DNA of 64,000 bases from contig OW121852.1 of NCBI GenBank assembly GCA_933228895.1, positions 127,343,544 to 127,407,543 of the forward strand, in the 5' to 3' direction. This DNA is from Platycnemis pennipes. Lineage: Eukaryota; Arthropoda; Insecta; Odonata; Platycnemididae. This document shows positions 47,101-59,100 of this stretch, piece after piece; the stretch's first letter is position 1; each line of letters begins with the position of its first letter. Both the position numbers and the translations under genes were made by a program. The notes under the pieces were generated by a model. That model made no database searches. It was not told the DNA's origin and saw nothing but the letters and a program-made list of their open reading frames with translations.

Positions 47101-50100
47101 AGCTAGCATACCTAAAGAGAAACCATGTGAAGTAAGTGTTGCTACCATTCCAGCAGAGAAAGTTAAGGATAAGTTCAAGGTGGAAGATGCCACAAAATAT
47201 GAGAAAGAATCAGTGAGAAAAGCAAGTGAAGTTCCTAAAGAAGCACGTGAGGAGAAGGAGCAAGGTCCCAAATTCCCTGGTGACTCAAAGCCTGTTGGAA
47301 AACCAGAGGTAGAACCACCCAGCATGGAAGGGAAGAAAGAACCAGCGACGATAGACAGCGAGAGCAAAGCATCCAAGGAGACTGACGTTAGGAAGCCAAG
47401 AATTGAGGAGACCACAGAGAAGGAAGCAGTTGTGAAAGATGAAGACCGCAAACATAAGATCAGCGACGATGAAGTGGAGTCCATTGCTGACAAGAAGAGG
47501 AAAGAGGATAAGAAGGAAGAGGAGAGGGGAGTGGTGAGCTCAGAGCAAGTGGAGAAGCCACCGGAACCCAAGAAGGAGATCTCCATCTTAGAGTTCAAAA
47601 TGGATGAGAGCTTGGAGGAGCTGACGACGATAAAAGTGGCGGCCCCAGCTACCGTCTCCAACCTCCTCGAGCAGATGAAGGCGAGGCGGAAGGCAGAGCT
47701 GGCGCTGGAGGAGAAGCAGATGCGTGCAGCAGCAGCGGCGGCGAAACAGAGTGCCGAGGACAGCGACGATGATGATGATGACAGGGGGGATGAGTTTGGG
47801 GGCGGAGGGTACGAGGACGAAGACGCGGAGGATGAGTTGAGCTTCACGGCCACAAAGGCAGTGCCGGCAGCCAGAGGGAGGGGAAGGGGAGGCAGGAGGG
47901 GGCGGAGGAGGGGAGGTCGTGGAATGCGGCGCGGCAGGGGAGGGCGTGGGGGCGGGAGGGGAAGGCCGAGGCTCGACCCAGATGCACCGCCGAGGACTCC
48001 AGTCGTTCGGGGAGCTGGGAGAGGAAGGGGGAGAGGTATGTCTTGAGAACTTGACTCTCTCTCCTAATGTATGCTAATTTTATGCAAATCATAGGCTTGA
48101 TGGTCTAATAAAGTTTATTTCCCATTCTAAATTTTCCTAATTGACATTTTTCTCTTAAAAGATAGATTTTCTTTTTAATAAAAAATTTAAATACACCCTT
48201 TTTAATAATAATTGCATGTGCCCCTGGGAATGTGTGGTGGATCATTATTCGGAGTAAACTGGTATGAAGGGTCTGGTTAAGTTCAGTTCAAGCCCCATGC
48301 TGCAAGTGCATAATGTAGTGAGATGTATTGAATAATACAGGAGGAGCAAGATGGTTTCCTTTGGCCTTGTGTCAAGTGTTGTTCAACATTGAGAGGGAAT
48401 TGAAAAGTAACATCCATTTTAATATACAAGTGGATATTTTCCTCTTAGAAATGTTTCTGCTCAATGCAGTAGACTGTTACTAGCATATTTTTGTAGGGAC
48501 CCATAATTCTGAAAGTGGAAACGAGGAAAATAAACACATTAGGCCTTCCCAGGTAAATTGAAGATGTATTTCTGAGTTCCTAGGGTTCGTGTTTTGGGCC
48601 ACTCACAGATGCTCTCCACATCATCTTTCTATTCGTCATAATTTTTTTTAGAAGAAATGGTATGATGCTTTTAAAATTTTGTATCCACCCCTTTGAATGT
48701 TTGAAAGAATCAGGTATTTGGAACTGAGCAGTGATTGTCATCGCCTTTTCTTCAAGCAATCACTTGCTTAGGGGAACATTTATTTCTCAGCATCCACAAA
48801 AAAATTTCAAACATGTTCATCGAAATCTTCAAACCTAGCACATGGTAACTTAATGAGTGTATATAAGAGTGAGGTTTAAACCGCAGTTTAGATGGTGGTC
48901 AGAGAAAATGGCCGAAACCATGGTTTTTGGCTTGCAAGAACGAGTTTTACGTCAGATGTCATCTAAACCGTGGTTCAAAAGCCACCAATTTCTGAACCTC
49001 TGCTGGGTAGGTTTAAACCGCAGTCTGCATTCACAAGAGACACCAAACATGGCCGGCTGGCAGTTTGTTGACGTTCGTGAGATGAAGGGAATTGCAGATA
49101 TTGAGGATAATCACGTTCCACCAATAAGGATAAACACAATAATTAGGGACCTAAGTGATCTATTTTTATCATACAATGATTCAGAGATTTGATAAAGAAG
49201 TAACTCATCAGCTACTGGGAGAAACAAACTATCATATTAGACTTTCAATGGACCGCTGGGGATCCCAAGTGCCACCAATTATTCAATTGCTTGTATCATT
49301 AAGGTATTTTGCCACTTGAAGTTTTTTTAAGGTTTTAGGTGTTAAATCAATGTCTTTTAGGTGCTTAAGGAATGTACGTGAAGCTTTGTGCTCATTGGAG
49401 CCAAATATTACTAAATTCCCCTTAATTGCCACTGAATTACATGATGTGATAGCTGGATTTTCTCTCTTATCAAGGTGGGCATTAATTACATTATAAATGT
49501 GAAGTAACATTAAGAAAAAATAACGATAAATAGGTTGAGCTTGTGCAATTGATTGATGATTAAAAATCGTGTTCCAAACTTAGAGAAATTACCCATTCTT
49601 TGCTGTTAACCTATGGGAAAAAACTAAATATTTCACTAGTGCTTTTCGGAAAATGTATGGAGTTAACGCAGAACTAATTGATTAATTAGATAATTTTATT
49701 AGGAACAACTTCCCTGACATTGGTCCTCTAGACTGCATGCACATTAAAATTTCCTGCCCAGACGTAAGTCAAAATAAAGGGATATTATTCAAGCAGCATA
49801 CAAATAATAGGTTGAAAATAGAGTTATTTATTTATTTTTTAGCGTTTAATGTTCACTCAACATATACATAATTACAGGGTGAACAATCCAAAAATATAAC
49901 GACAAAAATAAGGAATAAACTGGTTACAGCCACAAAAATGATAACTGCCTTGATCATTAAGTCACTTCACAAAAAAAATTCTTCGCTGCTTTTAAAAAGT
50001 TGTCTTTCTGCTTTGCTTTTAAAAAGTATAAACGTCCAGTTCATTGATATGCATTACACTTTTGGGTTATTGGCATTATACTTTCCAGAAATATCTTTCA

Positions 50101-53100
50101 ATTCCTCCTTTTTCCTATTCAACGTGGTCACGTAATACACCTTACTCTCTAGTATTACATACTCTGATATAATAGAGATTAAAAGCAGCTTCTCTTCGAT
50201 CAAAAAGTTTTCGTTTCGTCCACTTCACATTTTCACTACATATACGCTTCCAAACTGAAAGTTCACCATGTTTATTTATGTCGCTACAGCACTTACAATT
50301 GCTTTTCCGGAAAAAAATGACTTCCCAGCGTTGCCACATAATCAACAATGGCTGGCCGTGGTTTTCATAGACCGCAATGAAACCTTGTTTATGCAAGCAG
50401 AAGAAAGATCGCGTACAGGCCACGACTTATGAAGACACGTCTAAACCATGGCTTGAACTTCGTTCTTGCAACCCACCCCATTCGTTTGATGGATCCAGTG
50501 GCTTATTTTATTTTCGCTCTATTTCTTATAATTCTCGTAATTTAGATGGAGGAATTCCATGCTTTTCCTTCCATACATCTGTGTCAGGATTGCAAGCTTT
50601 TCACTGACAGTTAAGAAGTTTTGCTTTTTTTATTTACTGCTGGCTCAGCCATAACTGAATGTTATAGGCTGTAAACAAAGAACTTCCTTGTCTTTCAGAT
50701 GTTAAGGTACAAACCGTGGTAAATATTTAAGATGGAGTTTGTGGGCCAAATTTGTTAAGTATGTTCAAAGGGTGTAGAGAATCTATTCTCTACACTTCAT
50801 GGTTACATTATTCCAATGCAGCAATTTAACAAACAAATGACAAATTCCACCATTTCGAAAAAACCTGATAAAATTCAAACCTAATATTTACGTAAAGCAT
50901 ACAATATGGAGTAAGAGTATGAAGAGTGATTTCACTGTATGGAATATTTCACTATTTCACCATAGTGCACTTTTTACACGTAAAACCCTATACTGATGGG
51001 CGGGACTGTCTTTCGTCTTTCACTATATCAAATATTTGACTATATAGTGTTTCACTATAAAGAGACTTATGAATGTACTTCTTATTTAATAAACTTTATG
51101 GAATAGTTAGACAGTGGTCGTAATTTCTTCAAGATACAGTCAAGCCCGTTTATAACGAAGTTGAGGGGGCCGAATATTTACTTCGTTATACGTGGACCAG
51201 TTTTTCCCAGCCTCTCTTTGACGGGGAATAGCCTTCACTTCATTTTAACCGAAACTTTGTTATAAACGGGTTTGATATCAGTGGGCTTGACTGCACCCTA
51301 TTATTTTGTCTCTATATTTGAAAATATTGAACAAAAGGCATTTATTTTCCATATAAATTATTGTTGTTGTATCATAGTTTTTTCCATACACTGCAGTTGA
51401 TACATTGGCCTGTATATTCTGAAGCCAAAGAAACAAGAGGAGTAGTAGTAGCCCACTCCTCCAGTTGTTTCAAGACTAGTTTTAGGTGCATGGTCCTTCA
51501 TTTCAAAATTTACCCAACATTTTTAATGAGGAAAGAAAAAGACTGGCAATTATCCTTTCATTATGATATTCCACCAAATCAAGCCTGAAACAACTACCTT
51601 TATTTTGAATGAGGTTTACTCCCTTACCTTTAAGCCCTCAAGATCACTGTGCCATGTATGATGATGTGTTTGAACTTTTAACTCCTGTCGTATACGTCAG
51701 GTCGCAAGTCAGCGGAAGCCCTTGCCCTACTGGCATCTGCGAGGGACAGTGGTCTGTCTCCGAAATCTGGGGGTGAGAGGTCAGACTCGACGCTCCACGT
51801 GGCATCCCCCTCTCTCCTGGATGATGCCCTCAAAGCTTCTCTGGCTGATTCATCTTCCCCGTCGACGTCTGCTGGAGGGGTCCGTCAGTCGAGGCGCATT
51901 GCGCAGATTAAGCAGAAGGAGGAGGCGGAGAGGAGGAAACTGGAGGAGGCAGCCCTCATACGCCTCAAGGAGGAGCAGAAGAAGCGCAAGAAGCAGGAGC
52001 TCGTGGTCATTGAGGACGACTTTGAACTGGATGAGTCAGAAGAGGAAGAGGTGAGTTGCTCACACCTTGAATTCCAGTCGCGGCACTGTTATGGGCAAAT
52101 TCTCTTCATTTTTTAAAACCAATCTTAGGTCATAGATTTTCCATCCCGGAGGAGAATTTTGCGGGAATTCACTGTGCTCATTGTGTTAATTGTGCCTTGT
52201 GATGTTAGCTGGCGGATATTTGGGCTGTATCGAGGGATGTGTTGGATCTGTATATGTCCAACATCAGTCATGATTAGTGGGAATGCTGGAGTTAGGGAAG
52301 GGTTGTGGGAAGCTGTTCTCTCTCTAATCTTCTCTTAACAGCTATAACCATTGAGATGTGTGCTGTGCTAGGATTGCCATTTAAAGAAACCAGATATTTC
52401 TAGAGCCTCATGGGAAGAGTGTACGACAAGCCAGTGCTAGTTAATTTTTTGCTTTTCATTGTGCAAGGATTGATTTATTATGCTGGGCATCAAAAGACAA
52501 GATGGTAGAAATTTAGTACATGGAGTTCTCAAGCAGGCTTCATTTGAATACGCTAACATGACTGGCAATAAGTGTACCCTCCCAGCCATTGCCCCACTCA
52601 CTTCAGTCCTTTGGAAACTGATGTTTTTATAATAATATCTGTCACTCCCCATCTGTCTTACTGCCTAACGCTATTCTCTTACTCTCAGCTAACTGTAAGA
52701 TTTGATCATACCTAATTTAGTCTTGACAGTACATTAACCTCTGCCCATAACTAAAAAAATCTTGTCTAAGGTGCTCTACTTACATAAAGTGATTTTCATG
52801 CAAACCTCTTTTCTTTCTCAATGGTGACATTGCTAGATTGCATGAAATGCCTGAATTATCAAAGTGCTACTGGAAAATGGTTGTTTATTTTATCATTAAC
52901 AGTACATGTTACAAGTTCATTAAATTGTAGTTTTTTTAAGCTTCTCGCAAATTATTGGTCAGTGTTCAGTATTAACCTCACCATTATTGTTTTCTATTTC
53001 ATTTTTTGAAGACAGTCTCTACACTTTTTTGTATCTAATATATTGTCAGAATATTCTGCATGTTTGTTGTTTAACTAGCTCTAATATTCTGTTGTACTTG

Positions 53101-56100
53101 TAGTTATTCTCATTTCTTATTTTTTATTCATTTTGGAGTGGTAAAAATGTCTGAAATTAGGTAGCACTTCACATAGGGGTGTATTTTTTTTACTAGTGGC
53201 TATAATACCATTTATTTGCTGTACCGAAAATAGGGACCTGCTTCTAAACATCACTGTCATGATGGTTTTTTCTCATTTTTTCTGTTATGCATCTGTTCTT
53301 TGAAGGTGAACTAATGATTTAGCTGTTTGAACCTAACTAAAAATTCAACTTACAATCACTGGATTACTTCAATTTTGAATCAGTATTGGATACCTAATGT
53401 ACACACCCCTCCTGAAAACCCTAGCACAGATGATTCATACAGTTAGAGTCTTTGAATGATGGCCATCCACAGAAATTCAAATAAATTCCTCCTGGAGTTA
53501 ATACACCATTGGTAGCAGATTTGTCCAGATGGAAAACAAGAGTCAGGGAATCCTCTTGTGTTGTTATTGGTTCTGGTGATGTTGCTGTTGTTCCCTTTTC
53601 TAAATATTGTCCTCTGTTTATGGAAGACCACCATGACCCTCTGTTGTAGTCTACTGAGTGTAGAAATCTTTCTGTAAGCAATCAAGTTATTTGAAGCTTC
53701 CATCTGCATTAAAGAGTTCATGAAGAAGTAATGTGTCATTATCTTTTTTCATGGTGAAAAGAATCTTGAGTCTCTTAATTTACCAGCTCACAAAGTAGAT
53801 TACTAAAATGTGATTTCCTATTAAGTGTGGTGCCATCTTTAATATGAATACTAATGTGTGCCTTTGAGTTACCTTTTGATCAACCTGCCCGTAAGTTCAA
53901 AAGTTGTAGCTCTAAAGAGAGACTTGATTTTAGCATAGGTAAATTATTAAACGATCATTATTTAGAGGAAAATTTTCCTTCCATTAATATTCTTTTGTTC
54001 GTCATCACCAGTCAATTACCATATTCATATGAGTCTAAGACAACCCTTTATTTGACAAAATTTCAACCTTGTATTTTATACGGTATTTATTAAGTGTCAT
54101 CATAAATGTATGTAGTACCTAGTTTCTTGTACTACTTACTGAAGAATTGCATTGTAAATAACTACCTATTATAGAAGAGGAAAATAATTGGCCTTCGGGA
54201 CAATGATGTTTTTACATGAAGGTGTATGGCGAACTTCCTGGCTCCACGGTTTTTTCGGCAGATGATGTACAAATTGAATAGTTTTTCATTTTGCTTCCTG
54301 ATTTCTTCAAAAAGTAAATTTCATTCTTTCTATGTCATTGTTTGAGTCAAACACAGCTGCCTAACGAACTCTGTACGAACTTTATGGATTATTTAATACT
54401 ATATTTTGTGAAACTACTGTGTATTTCATTATTTTTTATGGTCAAAATTCATCATCATCATCGGTCAACAAGCCTAGGATTGGTTTGACGTAGCGCTCCA
54501 CTGGATTCTTCTATCGGCCAACCTCTTCATATCAATGTAGCTCCTCTCTTTACATCCTTTACTACTAACTCCATATACCTCATACTTTTTGGCTAACATA
54601 CGTTAGTGAGGGCTGCCTTTTCCAATCTTCCCGTTCACTTTTCCCTCGAGGATTGTCTTCATCAGGCCATCGTGTCTTAAGATGTGGCCTATTAAGTTGT
54701 CCCGTCTTCTTTTTAAGGTTTTCAGTGGGCATCTCTTTTCTCCCACTCTTCTTAAGACTTCTTCGTTTGTCACTCGATCGATCCATTTTATCTTCATTAT
54801 TCTTCGGTAGCACCACATTTCAAATGCTTCCAGCCTGGACTTCTCTGCTGCTGTTATCGTCCGTGCTTCGCTGCCATATAGTAGAATGCTCCAGATGTAT
54901 GTTCTAATGAAATGTTTCCTCACTTCCACGCTTGTATTTGCAGCTGTAAGCAGAATCTTCTTCTGCTTACAGCAGTTTATTAATTCAGGATAAGTAAAAT
55001 CTCAGCTTTTGGGTTCAAATCAATTAGCGCGTTCCAGAATCCACCTAGTAATTGCCTTAAATTACGATAATTGAGCTCAAATGTCTCGACAATGTCATTA
55101 AAATCTAAAAGTAGCTCCCGAAATCGCCTGCTCGTCATATTGCTTTACAGAATTATCTCGGATAGTAAGCTTTCACCTCGCGAAAACCTCCAGTAAAAAT
55201 ATTAACCAAGATAATGCCCCAAAACTGAGTTATTAGTACTGGTGAAACAGAAAAGTGACATTAACTAGGTTAATCGCAAAATTAACCGAGTTGAAACGAT
55301 TATCTTCATTGGTGAAACTGGCCCTAAGTGGTGAATGTTAGGGTGATTTATGAATTAAGTACTCAACTATTAAAACAATTAAAAATCATGTTAAAATATG
55401 AGTGCCACATATGTGCAGCGCATGTGCAAATGGCAAGTTGTCAAAAGGAAATTGACTGATTTGCTATGTGAATTTAAAGGCTGTTGTCATACATCATGCT
55501 GAACTCTGCGACGTAAGAAGAAAGTTTGGTGTATTTGAGACTAATGTACCAGAAAAGTAATCTGCAAGTCATGAAATGGGGAATGATAAATGTACCAGTA
55601 AATCATTCAGTGGTCCAGAATCATGCCGATTCCGTGATGTAGAAGATGAACTAGTGAAATCTGTGCATACTCAGTAGCAGATTGACATGTCCATTTAGAG
55701 GACGGCATGCCTCTAAAAGCTTATAAGTTGCTAGAGGACATAATATGTAAATACACAAATCGAAATCTAGCTAAGACTGGTACACAAGCGTAATGCAATG
55801 AAATAATTTTTCTCTGCAGCCCTGAACTTTGCTTAGTCAGAAATTGCTTGACCACTGCAGCAAAAAAAAATCACTTAATCGCTTAGGCAAAAAGTACAAT
55901 TACATGTATCAGGTAATTACCAAAAATATGATAAAGTGTTTGTTTTATTAGACTGAATGTATTTGAACATGGATAGTTGTATATACATAAGTCAAATTAT
56001 TTCTACTATAATATATGCTATGGATGCTTAGCTTCTAGAAAAGTGGAGGAAAAAATAGGTGATGATGAAATACATAATTATTAAAATGATATTGTTAAAT

Positions 56101-59100
56101 TTATCATCTTCTTTTCAAGATTACCCCAAATGAGAGCTCATATCAGATTCAGGGTCGTCTTAGACTCAGGTATAAGATTTGTCCCCTTGCTTATTTTAAT
56201 CTCCAAATTGGTTTTCATCCTGGAATTCTTCAGCTTTTCATCAGAGATCCACCAATACTCTAATGCTAGAAAGTATTCGATCTTTGAGACCTCAAATAAT
56301 TATTCTAAAAGAATTCTATATTCGAGATCTCGAATAATTATGATCATACGTCTTCATATTAATTGAAAACTGGACAGAACAGTAATGTGTATCAACAATT
56401 CTGCTCACTTATTAAGGCTTGTAAAAGTTAATGTAGGTATTCAACGGTTCATAATTGGAGGAAAAAAGTATTTTACTTTATATATTTGAAATTGTAAAAC
56501 CAGAAATAATTTTGTAAATCTATTCAACTTGCAGCTTTTTGCTTCAACAGGCAACACATTAATTTGCAGAATAACATCTATCATATCAATTGCATTTCTG
56601 GTATTCCAGGTATTCAAGTTCTTCGAGTCATGATTTAATATTCGAATTCGATATTCAAATTCCAGAAATATGCTATTTGACCCATCTCTACTTTTCGTCA
56701 TATTCTTCTGTTGGTGATTCTTGTCCATACCTTCAAGGAATGTATCATTAGTCTTATTCATCCTTAGATTTGGACAGCTTTCAGTCTTCGTCTTTTTAGG
56801 AATAAGGATAACTAAGTTCTCCTGAAAGTCTGTCTTTTTCTCTCCTGTTGAGCACATGAAATGGCTTTGTTGAGTTGGGTCAATGTCTTATTCTCCTGCA
56901 TTTGTAGTAGCTTAGCTAAAATATCATTAATTACAGTAGCATTATTTATCTAAGAGTCCCTCACTGCTGTAAAGAAGTTTGAACCCAGTATTGAGTCTCT
57001 CATATCATTCTTAACAACTTCAGTCTCCTCTTCGATTACCTTCTCATGTAGATTACTACTCACTTTATATAAATGCTCTAAATATTCCTTCAATCTCTTC
57101 ACTTAATCTTCAATCTCCCTTAAAAGTTTTCCATTCCTTTTCCTCACAGCATTACATCTTGTACTCTGATTCTGGAAGTGGTTCCTTACTATCATATAGG
57201 CAACTTCCACCTTCCCATGTGCTAGGTTGTTATCTTCATATAAATCCTCTTCCTAAATGCATTAAGTGTAGACCATATATTTATTCACCTACAGTAGATA
57301 GGTACACTTCTCCAGTTTCATCTTTTTGTAAACACTTGAACATGCCAAATTGACAATTTCATTTGATTTTGATCCTAGTTGATCACCTTCATGTCATACT
57401 TTTGGATTGATATATATGAGGCTTCGAAGTTTAAATATATGCCTGTAAGAAAGTAATAATAATAATAGCTTTTGATCATGTTATTAGCAACAAAAGTGTA
57501 GGATATGGAGAGAGAAGCATAATGGATTTATTTCACTTCTAAATCAAAGCTCCATCTTTCAGCATCACATATGGCAATCGTCCTGAGTATTTTTTAGTCT
57601 CAATCATTCCTTTGCAACTTTTCATTTTATAACTAAAGTAGTGGAAGCCTCTGCCATTGATGTGTTGTTTTGTAATTTTGCTTATAAATTTTAAAATAAT
57701 TTTAGCCTTTATAATATTTTAGATTTTTGGTGGTGATGACTTATTGATACTAGTCTGAAGGCTGGTATTTTTTTCTATTTAAAGATGTAAATGCAATTAT
57801 GTTAAGTTCAATGGACGTGGGAGATGTATAGTTCCTGTAAGAATTTGTGACTGGGTAATTGCTATTATCCAGAAATGGTCTACAAATGATAAGGTAAGAC
57901 TCATGGTTAAATCTCTATGGTAACTATGTGCTTTTAGTTACAAGTTAGCAGGACTTCATTAGCATCAAGAAATTACCTGTATTGCTCAAAAGACTGAGAG
58001 TAAATTGTGATTGCTGTGGTTAATTATATCAATTAAACTACTTTAATTCTTAACACCAAAGTGGGAATTATAGTTCATTCTCTGTTATTCAATTTTTGAT
58101 GTTATAGGTCAAGTATGTCAAGTTTTCCCATCTTTTTTAATTGGGTCTCAGAAATGATCCTTTCTCTTATTGTCCAGAGTTTCAGAAGGTTCAGAGTACT
58201 CATTTTCATAATTATCTCAAAGATATGTCATTTGTTAAGGAGTGGCTCTTTGTTTAGAAATGAGTGGTGGCTGCTCATTCATGCATCTCAGTTTTTGTTT
58301 TTTAGAATCATTATTAAGTCATCGCAACAGTCAACAGTTGTAACAAGCTGCACAACTTACTTAAACATCGGGTAATGGCATGACGTACAATATAACTTAT
58401 GTTCAAACTTTTTAAATAAAGGATTGATACCAGTGGTGAATAAAATGGAGAAAGAGAGGTATTGGAGGCCATTTTAAAGGGTAAAGTACTAGGGAAGAGG
58501 GGTTAATGTCGGGATATTTGGATGTCGGTAAGGGAGGTAGGACTGGTGCTGAACTGAAGAGGGTTATAGGGAAGGAAGAGGAACATGCTGGATTTTTGAA
58601 TGAGTGGTCCGTGAAAAGCTACTTTTATCAGGTGATGTGAGCTCACCCTCAACGGGGAAATGGTGTAGTGAATTAACACCATTTTATTTGTTTTACGTTT
58701 GTTTTTCAATGGGGATGTTGCAATCCAATATTCATATTGTGAGAGCGATAGCAAGACGTAAAAGTGACTCTGGTCAAGGCCATGCCATGTGCAAAGTTAA
58801 ATTTGCCACCTTACTGCAAAAGAAACACATATAAAGATTAGAGAAAGAATAAGAATGCCTAAAGCATTATATTATACTAAGAGGATTTTAATATACTGAG
58901 CAAAATTGTCATTGTTACCAATTATTTAGTATTAATTACTTTACATTAGGAAAAAGGACAATTTGTTTTCAAATTATGGTTTTTGAAATGTTAGCTTTTA
59001 GTTATGTTTTCAAGGTACAAACATTAAAATATCGGAAATTCTCTGTCCTATAACATAACTTGAGGATAGTTTTGAACAGAATTATTACATGCAATGATAA

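Noticed and set aside
36910..47853. Many long minus-strand ORFs opposite Rsf1 exon 4 (up to 299 codons)
   Set aside because: They mirror the repetitive Ser/Lys/Pro codons of the sense strand, have Ser/Leu-rich meaningless translations, and no splice or promoter context. They are shadows of the coding exon.
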